64,000 nucleotides of DNA from UBA2136 sp963974105 (GTDB lineage Bacteria > Pseudomonadota > Alphaproteobacteria > UBA2136): NCBI GenBank assembly GCA_963974105.1, contig CAXBBG010000001.1, positions 682,001-746,000 of the forward strand, written 5' to 3'. This document shows, piece by piece, positions 15,644 through 23,330 of this stretch. Every line of letters begins with the position of its first letter. Position 1 is the stretch's first letter. Made by a program: the position numbers and the translations under genes. The notes under the pieces were generated by a model. The model searched no databases. It saw only the letters and a program-made list of their open reading frames with translations, and was not told the DNA's origin.

Positions 15644-17488
15644 ATGAAAAAAATTCAAGTATTGCCAGAATTCTTAGCAAACCAAATTGCCGCAGGTGAG
15701 GTGGTTGAACGTCCTGCGTCTGTTATTAAAGAGTTGGTTGAAAATTCTTTAGATGCAGGTGCGACAGAAATTGACATTGCAGTAGATGAATATGGCTTAA
15801 AGCGTATCTGTGTAAAAGATAATGGCAGCGGTATTTCAAAAGACCAGCTACCCCTTGCAATTGAACGCCATGCCACGTCCAAAATTGCAGTGACCGAAGA
15901 CCTTTTTAATATCAATTCTTTTGGTTTTAGGGGGGAAGCGCTGCCGTCTATGGCATCGGTTTCACGTTTTTCTATTGCGTCTAAAGTGCAAGGTACAGAT
16001 GACGCTTGGCGCATTTTTGGTGACGGCGGTAAAAACATGCAAATTGAACCTGCGGCACGCAATGCAGGGACAACAATTGATGTGGTTGATTTGTTTTATA
16101 ACACGCCAGCCCGCCTTAAATTTTTAAAAGCTAAGCGCACAGAAATGGAACATGTGACAGATGTTGTGGTGCGTCTTGCTTTAGCAAACCCTAAGGTAAG
16201 CTTTAAATTAACAAGTGACGGCGATGAGGTTATTCGTTTTGCAAAAGCTGAAAGTGACTTGTTAGATGATATGTTACCCCGCCTTTCAAGTTTTATGGGA
16301 CGCGATTTTACCAGCAATGCTGTAGGTTTAAGCTTGGATAGAGGCGATATGTCTATTAAAGGATTTGCAAGCTTGCCGACCTATAACTTGTCAACCACAA
16401 GACGCCAATATTTGTATATAAATGGTCGCCCTGTGAAGGATAAGCTGCTGATTATGGCACTTAAAAATGCTTACCATGACCTGTTGCATACTGGGCGTCA
16501 TCCTGCGGCTGTATTGTTTATTGAAGTGCCTGCAACTGACATTGACGTGAACGTACACCCTGCCAAAGCTGAAGTACGCTTTAAAAATGGCCGTGATGTT
16601 TTTGGTATGATACGTACATGTGTGCGTGCCGCCTTAGACGAGCATAGTACACAAGTGAGCACAACTCCATCGGCGCAAGCTTTAAGCAGGTTTAAGGCAG
16701 GTGAATTACCAACAACGCCGCAGTTTAACTATAATGCGCCGGCATCTACATCTATGCCTGCTCATCAAAATTCAAATTACAATACGCCGTCTTATGCACC
16801 ACATAATGCGCGCATAGTGGCAGAAGACAGTACAGCTTTTGAATTTCAGCGTCCGCATATCAATCAAGACGAAATGGCCGCTGATATTTCTCGCGGTGAT
16901 TATCAAGACCACCCTATGGGGGCAGCTATTGCGCAATTGCATGGTACTTACATCGTTTCTCAAACGGCAAACAGTATGATTGTTGTAGACCAACATGCAG
17001 CACATGAGCGTTTGGTATATGAACGCTTTAAGTCTCAAATTTTAAGTGGGAACGTTGAAAGGCAAGCCCTTTTACTGCCTGAGATTGTGGAGCTTAAAGA
17101 CGTGGATGTTGAAAATGTGGTTGAGCGCCAAGATGAATTGTTAAAATTTGGTCTGGAAGTTGAACAATTTGGGAGGCAGGCTATTTCTATCCGTGCGACA
17201 CCTGCACTTTTGGGTGAAATGAACGCACAGCAAATGTTGCTTGATATTGTAGAAGATATGCGCAACATGAAAAAAGAAACGTCGATACAAGAACGTTTGG
17301 AAGATTTTTTAAGTACAATGGCGTGCCACGGCAGTATACGTGCAAACCGAAAACTGAGTGTGGCTGACATGAATGCTATATTGCGTGATATGGAAGTGAC
17401 GCCAAATTCAGCTCAGTGCAACCACGGACGACCAACTTATGTCGAACTTAAAACAGCGGATATTGAGCGTTTGTTTGGCAGGCGTTAA
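15644..17488 (+). CDS. mutL: DNA mismatch repair protein MutL
   Basis: A 614-residue GHKL ATPase that links MutS recognition to strand removal. The N-terminal ATPase has IAAGEVVERPASVIKELVENSLDAGA, DNGSGI, RGEALPSMASV and the GTTIDVVDLFYNTPARLKFLK block. A low-complexity linker (residues ~340-410) leads to the dimerisation domain. That domain carries the endonuclease motif DQHA-x2-E-x4-E (VDQHAAHERLVYER, about residue 447) and CNHGRPT near the C-terminus. It is therefore a nicking-type MutL, as expected where MutH is absent. Confidence 0.96.
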   Translation: MKKIQVLPEFLANQIAAGEVVERPASVIKELVENSLDAGATEIDIAVDEYGLKRICVKDNGSGISKDQLPLAIERHATSKIAVTEDLFNINSFGFRGEALPSMASVSRFSIASKVQGTDDAWRIFGDGGKNMQIEPAARNAGTTIDVVDLFYNTPARLKFLKAKRTEMEHVTDVVVRLALANPKVSFKLTSDGDEVIRFAKAESDLLDDMLPRLSSFMGRDFTSNAVGLSLDRGDMSIKGFASLPTYNLSTTRRQYLYINGRPVKDKLLIMALKNAYHDLLHTGRHPAAVLFIEVPATDIDVNVHPAKAEVRFKNGRDVFGMIRTCVRAALDEHSTQVSTTPSAQALSRFKAGELPTTPQFNYNAPASTSMPAHQNSNYNTPSYAPHNARIVAEDSTAFEFQRPHINQDEMAADISRGDYQDHPMGAAIAQLHGTYIVSQTANSMIVVDQHAAHERLVYERFKSQILSGNVERQALLLPEIVELKDVDVENVVERQDELLKFGLEVEQFGRQAISIRATPALLGEMNAQQMLLDIVEDMRNMKKETSIQERLEDFLSTMACHGSIRANRKLSVADMNAILRDMEVTPNSAQCNHGRPTYVELKTADIERLFGRR

Positions 17489-17513
17489 GGAAATTAAAGA
17501 GATATAATAAAAA

Positions 17514-18221
17514 ATGAGAAAATCATCAAAAAGAATTGCAATTTTTAGCCACGGTACGAAACCACGCCTAGGTGCATTGCAGCCTGCGCTTGCAAAAGCT
17601 GGTGTGGTGTGGACGATTTTTCAGCTGGGTAAAGGTGAAGAACCGCCTGTTGGGACAGATGGTTTTGACGGTGTTATTTTAATGGGCGGCCCTATGGGGG
17701 TGTATGAACGTGATATTCACTCATTTTTAGAAGTTGAAATGGTGTGGGTTGAAGAGATGATACAAGCAGGTAAACCTGTGCTTGGTATTTGCTTGGGTTG
17801 TCAGATGTTGGCACACATGCATAAAGGTGAAGTTTTTGCAGGTGACAGAGGGTTATGTGTTGGTTTTCGTGAATTGATTGTTGACCACAGTGATGAATTT
17901 TTTGGACATGGTTTAAATGGCTTGAAGGGTTTTAGCTGGCACGGTGATACGTATACCTTGGGTGAGGGGTGTAACCGCCTTATGCAGGGCGATTTTTACC
18001 ACGAACAGGGTGTGAAATTTGGTGAAAAAGTTTACGGTATACAGTTTCATCCTGAAGTGAATGAAGAGGTTATTAGTGACTGGTATATGCGTGATATTCA
18101 ACATGGTACGTTGCCTGAATGTGCAAAGCCTATGCATGAATGTTTAGAGGAAGCAAAGGTATGTTTGCCGCCTGTGCATGCGTGGCTTGAGCGTTTTATC
18201 AAACGCCTTTTTGCTGAATAG
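17514..18221 (+). CDS. class I glutamine amidotransferase-like protein
   Basis: A 235-residue stand-alone GATase1 domain related to the GMP-synthase amidotransferase subgroup. The nucleophile elbow is GICLGCQMLA (Cys near residue 95), with the His/Glu pair in GIQFHPEVNEE (about 181-183). GVILMGGPMGVYE forms the oxyanion region. Such proteins hydrolyse glutamine or gamma-glutamyl compounds, but no synthetase partner is adjacent and the substrate is unknown. It follows mutL by 25 bases and is probably cotranscribed. Confidence 0.8.
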   Translation: MRKSSKRIAIFSHGTKPRLGALQPALAKAGVVWTIFQLGKGEEPPVGTDGFDGVILMGGPMGVYERDIHSFLEVEMVWVEEMIQAGKPVLGICLGCQMLAHMHKGEVFAGDRGLCVGFRELIVDHSDEFFGHGLNGLKGFSWHGDTYTLGEGCNRLMQGDFYHEQGVKFGEKVYGIQFHPEVNEEVISDWYMRDIQHGTLPECAKPMHECLEEAKVCLPPVHAWLERFIKRLFAE

Positions 18222-18388
18222 TATTTTAGCCTATCTGCACTATATTTTTAAATTGTATGCGATTGTTGTATGTATCTTGACGGCGCGTGTCGTTTGTTCT
18301 ATAAAGTTTTAGTATTAAACATCTTTATCTTTTTCTAACAAGGCTTTGCCTTTAACTTTTATGACTTTCTACTTTGGAGGGGCTTTAT

Positions 18389-19039
18389 ATGTCTCAACCT
18401 ATTCAAATGCGCGAAAGCGCCGTGTTTTTCTATATATTATTTTATGTATTTTTAGTGTCACTTTTGCTGTCTTTATGTACTTTTTTAGCACCCTTTTCAA
18501 GGGAGGTGCCTCTTGATATTCTTAATTTAAGTGGTGACCAAATGCTTTTAGTTCATGTTGCCTTTACATTTTTTGGCTATATATTGGCTTATATGGCGAG
18601 TTGTCATTTATTGTATAAATACATAGCGGATGGTATAACTGCCAAATCGCCAATGTTTTCTTATGTGCTTGCTCTAGGCTGTATTGCTATATACGTCTCA
18701 TTTCTTATTTTTTCAGGCGAATTTTTGCTACCTTTTTTGAATTTTGTGGTGACATTTTGTTTGTGTTTTTTAGGTTTCAGGCTTTTTTATGGTAAGGTTT
18801 ATAAAAAAGAACAGCTTGAAGGCTTAAAAAAAGAAGTGCATGAAAATTACACCAAGTGCACTACGTTGTTAAGCTTTAATATGGACCAAAAACTGTTTGA
18901 TGCCTGTAAGTCTATGATAGATAAGGCTTTCAATGAAAATGACGTGAAAGAGTTGGAAGTGCTGAATAATAATTTCAAAAAATATATTCAGCTTCATGAC
19001 AGTTGTGTCCAACTTAAACAAGAGTTTGAACAGCTCTAG
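18389..19039 (+). CDS. hypothetical membrane protein with cytoplasmic coiled-coil tail
   Basis: The ATG at 18389 has GGAGGGG immediately upstream; an in-frame TTG at 18374 lies in that ribosome site and is not favoured. The 216-residue product has four hydrophobic helices in its first ~125 residues. A charged helical domain (about 130-216, EQLEGLKKEVHENYTKC...) ends in LKQEFEQL and probably forms a coiled coil. No family is recognised. A strong terminator follows. Confidence 0.6.
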   Translation: MSQPIQMRESAVFFYILFYVFLVSLLLSLCTFLAPFSREVPLDILNLSGDQMLLVHVAFTFFGYILAYMASCHLLYKYIADGITAKSPMFSYVLALGCIAIYVSFLIFSGEFLLPFLNFVVTFCLCFLGFRLFYGKVYKKEQLEGLKKEVHENYTKCTTLLSFNMDQKLFDACKSMIDKAFNENDVKELEVLNNNFKKYIQLHDSCVQLKQEFEQL

Positions 19040-19043
19040 CGAT

Positions 19044-19072
19044 AAAAAAAGGTGCCTTTTGGCACCTTTTTT
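19044..19072. terminator. bidirectional terminator
   Basis: GGTGCC/GGCACC stem with a TTTT loop (19051-19066), A7 before and T6 after. Serves the gene at 18389 and the convergent rsmD. Confidence 0.85.
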
Positions 19073-19093
19073 ATGTTGTATTGTATTTGGTGA

Positions 19094-19642
19094 TTACAGT
19101 TGGCGCAGTAGCCACAAAGTGCTACGACCATATTTTTTATTTTTTAAAATTTCAAAACCGTATTGTTCCGGCTCAATGCGTAGCTTGCTTTCAACTTCAG
19201 CCAACCAAAGCGTGCCTGGTTTGCCAAATTGGTCTTTGTTTTTAAGCGTTTCTTCCATTAAACCTGCCCCGTAAGGAGGGTCAGCCAGCACAAGGTCTGC
19301 TTTTTCGGTGCTGTGGAAGTTTAAAACATTGCCGCGTGTTACTTTAAATTGGGCGCTGTCAGTTTGACATGTTTGTAGGTTTTTTTCAGCCCACGTTGTG
19401 TCAATATCAACAAAGGTCACATGCTTTGCCCCACGTGAAAGGGCTTCAATACCTGCTGCACCCGACCCGCAAAAAAGGTCGAAGCATTTGGCTTCTGTAA
19501 AGTCCATACGGCTAAAAATCATATTAAAACCAGCTTCACGTACACGCGCTTTTGTGGGGCGCACAGGGCTGTTGTCACTGCGTGATTCAGGTGTTTCTAA
19601 GTTGCGACCACCATAAAGGCCAGAAATTACTTTGACAGACAT
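19094..19642 (-). CDS. rsmD: 16S rRNA (guanine-966-N2)-methyltransferase RsmD
   Basis: A 182-residue Rossmann methyltransferase. It has the N-terminal VISGLYGGRNLETP and PVRPTKARVREAGFNMI segments, the SAM-binding FDLFCGSGAAGIEALSRGA loop and the catalytic DPPY (LVLADPPYGAG), all typical of RsmD. It lies 10 bases after a pseudouridine synthase gene, so two rRNA modification genes form an operon. Length is normal. Confidence 0.92.
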   Translation of the reverse strand: MSVKVISGLYGGRNLETPESRSDNSPVRPTKARVREAGFNMIFSRMDFTEAKCFDLFCGSGAAGIEALSRGAKHVTFVDIDTTWAEKNLQTCQTDSAQFKVTRGNVLNFHSTEKADLVLADPPYGAGLMEETLKNKDQFGKPGTLWLAEVESKLRIEPEQYGFEILKNKKYGRSTLWLLRQL

Positions 19643-19652
19643 TTTTTTTTAC

Positions 19653-20408
19653 CTATATTTCAATGTTCATTGTTTTTAAAACAGCTTTGCTCACGGCATA
19701 TGGCACTTCGTCCATAAGTCCACGTGGTAGTTTGCCAAGTTCAAAGCCGCCATAAGAAATGCGCTTAAGCCTTGATACGTTTAGACCAATAGCACGCATA
19801 ATGTTACGAATTTCGCGGTTTTTACCTTCTGTAAGCGTTAGGATAACCCAAGAGTTACGACCTGTTTGCTCGCCTTCAACTTGCACTTTGATGCCTTGAT
19901 AGTGCACGCCTTCATATTTAACGCCTTTTTCAAGTGCTTTAATTTGGTCAAGGCTTAAATTGCCGTCAATACGCACACGGTAAACACGTTCAATGTGTGT
20001 GCTTGGCTTCATAAGTTTATCGGCAAGGCTTGGGGTGTCGGTAAAAAGCATCATGCCTTCTGAATCAAGGTCAAGGCGTCCAACGCTAATAAGGCGTGGT
20101 AAACCACGTGGAATGAGTTCAAATACGGTTTTGCGACCTTCTGGGTCATTGTTTGTGCAAATAAAGCCACGTGGCTTATTGAGGCGGAAAAGGCGTGGTT
20201 TTTTACCAGCAATGCTCACAACATCCCCCTTCACCATCACGCTGTCTTCGTCGGTGACATTAAGGGCTGGAGAATCTATGCGTACGCCATTTACTTTAAC
20301 GTGCCCTTCTTCAATCCAACGTTCTGCTTCACGGCGTGAGCATAAACCTGCTGCCGCCATAAATTTAGCGATACGTTGACCTTTTTTATCGGCTTGATTT
20401 TGAGACAT
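19653..20408 (-). CDS. rluB: RsuA/RluB/E/F-family rRNA pseudouridine synthase
   Basis: A 251-residue protein with an N-terminal S4 RNA-binding domain (IAKFMAAAGLCSRREAERWIEEGHVKVNG). The synthase domain carries the catalytic Asp in VGRLDLDSEGMMLFTD, followed by LTEGKNREIRNIMRAIG. RluB-type enzymes modify U2605 of 23S rRNA; RluF or RsuA specificity cannot be excluded from sequence alone, so the symbol is provisional. Its 5' end overlaps the 3' end of the upstream hydrolase gene by 23 bases. Confidence 0.85.
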   Translation of the reverse strand: MSQNQADKKGQRIAKFMAAAGLCSRREAERWIEEGHVKVNGVRIDSPALNVTDEDSVMVKGDVVSIAGKKPRLFRLNKPRGFICTNNDPEGRKTVFELIPRGLPRLISVGRLDLDSEGMMLFTDTPSLADKLMKPSTHIERVYRVRIDGNLSLDQIKALEKGVKYEGVHYQGIKVQVEGEQTGRNSWVILTLTEGKNREIRNIMRAIGLNVSRLKRISYGGFELGKLPRGLMDEVPYAVSKAVLKTMNIEI

Positions 20409-21183
20409 TTATTAAAGCTTTCATAATTTTGTAGTGCGGGTCTTCTGGATTGTCACAGAAAAACTCAGGGTGCCATTGAACACCAAGGGCAAAGGGGTGG
20501 TTTACCAGTTCAATCGCTTCAATGCAACCATCTTCTGCTTTGGCGCTTATAATAACACCCGCGCCAACGCTGGTTACAGCTTCGGTATGGGCGCTATTCA
20601 CATCTATTTCAAGCGTGTTTGTTATTTTATGCAGTAAAGTGCCGCTTTTAATGTGAGCTTTATGACATGTAAATTCTTTGTCAGCCCCATTTAAGTGGTC
20701 AATTGTTGTTGGTAAGTTTTTCATGACATTTGTTGTCATTTTTCCGCCCGTAACGCCTGATAAAAATTGCATGCCTGCGCATATGCCTAAAATAGGGATG
20801 TTACGTTCAATGGCGGTTTTGGTAATTTTTTCATAAAAATGTGACCATGTTCCTGCTTTTACCAACTCAATACCATCTTCGTCGTACCATTTTGTGGGCG
20901 AAGCAAATGAACCGCCAGGTAAAAGTATGCCGTCAATCATGCCTAAGTATTCTTCAAAGTTTTCGTCGTTATAAGGCAGTGGAATTGGCAAACCGCCAAG
21001 TTTTGTAATGGCGTCGAAATAATTTTTCTCCATGGCATAGTGCGGAAGGCGTGAAAAACTAGTGTCTTTACTGCCAAGGGGAATGCCAATACGTGCTTTT
21101 GCTATCACAAACTTACTTTCTTCGTGTTCTTTATGGGTATAATGTGCCCTTTTTTGATGAAAAATACAAGTAAACATTGACAC
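20386..21183 (-). CDS. peptidase C26 / gamma-glutamyl-GABA hydrolase-like protein
   Basis: A 265-residue class I GATase-type hydrolase. The nucleophile is in ILGICAGMQFLSG, DGILLPGG precedes it and the catalytic His/Glu lie in GVQWHPEFF, as in PuuD-like enzymes that cleave gamma-glutamyl amides. The first 26 residues (MSMFTCIFHQKRAHYTHKEHEES...) are atypical. An in-frame GTG at residue 27 would give MIAKARIGIPLG, closer to the family's usual start, so the true 5' end may be near 21105. Forms an operon with the pseudouridine synthase and rsmD. Confidence 0.78.
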   Translation of the reverse strand: MSMFTCIFHQKRAHYTHKEHEESKFVIAKARIGIPLGSKDTSFSRLPHYAMEKNYFDAITKLGGLPIPLPYNDENFEEYLGMIDGILLPGGSFASPTKWYDEDGIELVKAGTWSHFYEKITKTAIERNIPILGICAGMQFLSGVTGGKMTTNVMKNLPTTIDHLNGADKEFTCHKAHIKSGTLLHKITNTLEIDVNSAHTEAVTSVGAGVIISAKAEDGCIEAIELVNHPFALGVQWHPEFFCDNPEDPHYKIMKALINVSKSSR

Positions 21184-21224
21184 CCCTGCGTTAAATATGA
21201 CACATTTTCGTACACAATTTATGA

Positions 21225-21713
21225 ATGGTGCCGAAATTGACCCTGATGTCAGACGACTTGATGATGCAAACGCCTTACGAAATGGCCAAAAAAGCCATGG
21301 AAGAAGGTGAAATTCCTGTAGGGGCTGCTTTGTATCATAAAGGAACAGGTGCGCTTATTGCCAAAGCACATAATGAAACTTTGGCGCTATGCGACCCAAC
21401 GGCCCATGCTGAAATGCTTGTTATAAAAAAAGCCTGCCAGGCACTTGAAACAACGCATTTGAATGATTACGTGTTAGTAACGACTTTAGAGCCATGCGCA
21501 ATGTGCGCAACGGCATGTGCCCACGCAAAAGTGGGGGAAATACGCTTTGGTGCGTATGATGTGAAAAGTGGAGGAACAGTAAATGGCGCTCGGATTTTTA
21601 ACCAGCAAACGTGCCACCATAAACCCGAAGTTTACGGAGGGATTATGGAAGGAATATGTAGTGAGCTCCTTCGGGACTTTTTCCAGAAGAAGAGGCGTTT
21701 GGGCGCCCTCTAG
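21225..21713 (+). CDS. tadA: tRNA-specific adenosine deaminase TadA
   Basis: Converts A34 to inosine in tRNA-Arg(ACG). The zinc cytidine/adenosine deaminase signature is complete: HAE in DPTAHAEMLVI, and PCAMC in TTLEPCAMCATACAHAKV. An internal start at residue 8 (MSDDLMM, 21246) would give a more usual length of 155; no strong ribosome site decides between them. Its 3' end overlaps the following Sua5/YrdC-like gene. Divergent from the C26 hydrolase gene. Confidence 0.9.
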   Translation: MVPKLTLMSDDLMMQTPYEMAKKAMEEGEIPVGAALYHKGTGALIAKAHNETLALCDPTAHAEMLVIKKACQALETTHLNDYVLVTTLEPCAMCATACAHAKVGEIRFGAYDVKSGGTVNGARIFNQQTCHHKPEVYGGIMEGICSELLRDFFQKKRRLGAL

Positions 21714-22245
21714 GCTTCAGCAATGGAAAGAGACCTTGCAAGCGGGTGATGTTGTTGTTGCCCCTGCTGAGGGTGTATACGGCTATTGTTGCGACCCATT
21801 TAACGAACGTGCGGTGCATAAAATATTTTCTTTAAAGCAGCGCGCTTCTGGTAAGGGGTTAATCGTTTTATGTAGTACCATTTATGATGTTGGTCGTGTG
21901 GCCGATATTACGGGGCCTTATCAAGCTGATATTTTACGTGCAATGAATGCACATTGGCCAGGGCCTGTGACGCTTATTTTGCCTGCGAAGGCTTCAACGC
22001 CAGACTATTTAACTGGCGGGCGCGGTACAGTTGCTGTGCGTATTCCATCGGCTGAATATATGCATGAATATCTTTCAAAATGGAAGGGGCCTCTTGTGTC
22101 GACCAGTTTAAATATTAGCGGGCATCCGCCTGTGCGCAATCATAACCATATTCCGTATGGCCCTTTGGCACTTAAATATACATCGGTGCTTTCTGGTACT
22201 TCGTCATCTATTTATAATGTGATGACAGGGGCTTGGGAAAGATAA
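21661..22245 (+). CDS. Sua5/YciO/YrdC-family protein (TsaC-like)
   Basis: Matches the threonylcarbamoyl-AMP synthase family: LQAGDVVVAPAEGVYGYCCDPFNERAVHKIFSLKQR, then WPGPVTLILPA, GTVAVRIPS and PLVSTSLNISGHPP. The family makes the precursor for t6A in ANN-decoding tRNAs. The proposed GTG start at 21661 has GGAAGGA upstream and gives 194 residues; an ATG at 21583 is open but would overlap tadA by 131 bases. The usual PTET-like loop is PAEGVYG here and KRxxxKP-like Lys/Arg spacing is altered (KQRASGKG), so activity should not be assumed. Confidence 0.72.
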   Translation: MSSFGTFSRRRGVWAPSRLQQWKETLQAGDVVVAPAEGVYGYCCDPFNERAVHKIFSLKQRASGKGLIVLCSTIYDVGRVADITGPYQADILRAMNAHWPGPVTLILPAKASTPDYLTGGRGTVAVRIPSAEYMHEYLSKWKGPLVSTSLNISGHPPVRNHNHIPYGPLALKYTSVLSGTSSSIYNVMTGAWER

Positions 22246-22292
22246 AATAGTTTATTTAAGGGGCTTAAGTAAAGTTGGGTACATAAACCTTA

Positions 22293-22323
22293 AAAAGTTC
22301 ACCTTGTGGGTGGGCTTTTTTTT
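22293..22323 (+). terminator. terminator after the tadA/Sua5-like pair
   Basis: AAGTTCACC can pair with GGGTGGGCTT (with G-T pairs) around a TTGT loop, followed by T9. Confidence 0.65.
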
Positions 22324-22414
22324 GCATAAAAGGCGTGGTGCTTAAAGATGGCATTGTTTATGTATAACTGCGCATGACTTATATAAAACTGATTGCTTGA
22401 GGGGTTAAAACAAG

Positions 22415-22436
22415 AACCCTCGCCGGAGCGAGGGTT
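22415..22436 (-). terminator. possible terminator after greA
   Basis: A perfect AACCCTCGC/GCGAGGGTT hairpin with a four-base loop lies 45 bases past the greA stop. On the minus strand it is followed by CTTGTTTTAA, a modest U-tract. Confidence 0.65.
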
Positions 22437-22480
22437 AAGAGAGTGTTCGATGAATCAAATTCATAAACGGTTAAAGTCGG

Positions 22481-22963
22481 TCAAACTTCAATCGCTTTGT
22501 ATTCAACCTCAAGAACTTCGTATGTGCGAGCCCCAGCAGGTGCTTTAAAGGTGAATTCGTCACCTTCTTCCTTGCCGATCATCGCGCGTCCAAATGGAGA
22601 AGAGATGCTAATTAAACCTTTTTCAAGGTCTGCTTCATCTGGTCCTACCAAAATATAAATTGTTTCTTTGTCGTCCGCGTCTACCACTTTCACAGTTGCA
22701 CCCATAACAATGCGTGAGCCTGAAAGTTTTGTTGGGTCAATTACTTGAGCACGAGATGTCTTGCTTTCAAGGTGTTTAATTTGACCTTCGTTAATGGCTT
22801 GGCGTTCTTTCGCGGCGTGATATTCTGCGTTTTCACTCAAGTCACCGTGTGCGCGTGCTTCTTCAATATCTGCAATAATTTCAGGGCGTAGTGTACGGGT
22901 ACGGTGATGGAGTTCTTTTTCCATCTTTTTGTAACCATAAACTGTCATTGGCACTTGTTCCAT
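22481..22963 (-). CDS. greA: transcription elongation factor GreA
   Basis: A 160-residue RNA-polymerase secondary-channel factor that rescues backtracked complexes. The N-terminal coiled coil (MTVYGYKKMEKELHHRTRTLRPEIIADIEEARAHGDLSENAEYHAAKERQ, key residues D and E at the tip in DLSENAEY) and the C-terminal FKBP-like domain (ISSPFGRAMIGKEEGDEFTFKAPAG) are complete. Monocistronic, followed by a hairpin. Confidence 0.96.
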   Translation of the reverse strand: MEQVPMTVYGYKKMEKELHHRTRTLRPEIIADIEEARAHGDLSENAEYHAAKERQAINEGQIKHLESKTSRAQVIDPTKLSGSRIVMGATVKVVDADDKETIYILVGPDEADLEKGLISISSPFGRAMIGKEEGDEFTFKAPAGARTYEVLEVEYKAIEV

Positions 22964-23330
22964 GTGCGTTTTAACCCCCTAATTTGCTATTGAAGGAGGG
23001 AAGATACGGCGTTTTAAAATGAATTGCAATAGCTAATTTGTAAGGTGATGAAATTTAATGCATTATTGTGACGAGGTGGCTGATTTTGTTTAAAATATAG
23101 GCGGTTATTTTAGAGTTTGAAATGGAAAAGTTAGCCATAGCACGTTTTTATAAAAGAGTGCTTGCTTTTTATGTGTTTGAAAGCTATAAAGTGTATAATC
23201 TTATAAGAGCGGTGAGGATTTGATGCCACATTTAATGTGGGTTTCTTGAAGAGGCTTCTTTTTATTAAGGTTTCTTGAAGGCTCAATTCTCTCTATATAT
23301 AAGTATTTATTTTGAAGGTATATCGATTTT
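22964..23330. other. 367-base intergenic region between greA and dnaG
   Basis: No gene is seen. It should contain the greA promoter (minus) and the dnaG-rpoD promoter (plus); TATAAT at 23194-23199 is a possible -10 box, with no good -35 at the right distance. Downstream a small hairpin CCACA/TGTGG (23226-23240) precedes two direct copies of GTTTCTTGAAG (23241-23251 and 23270-23280). These would lie in the dnaG leader RNA. Confidence 0.45.
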
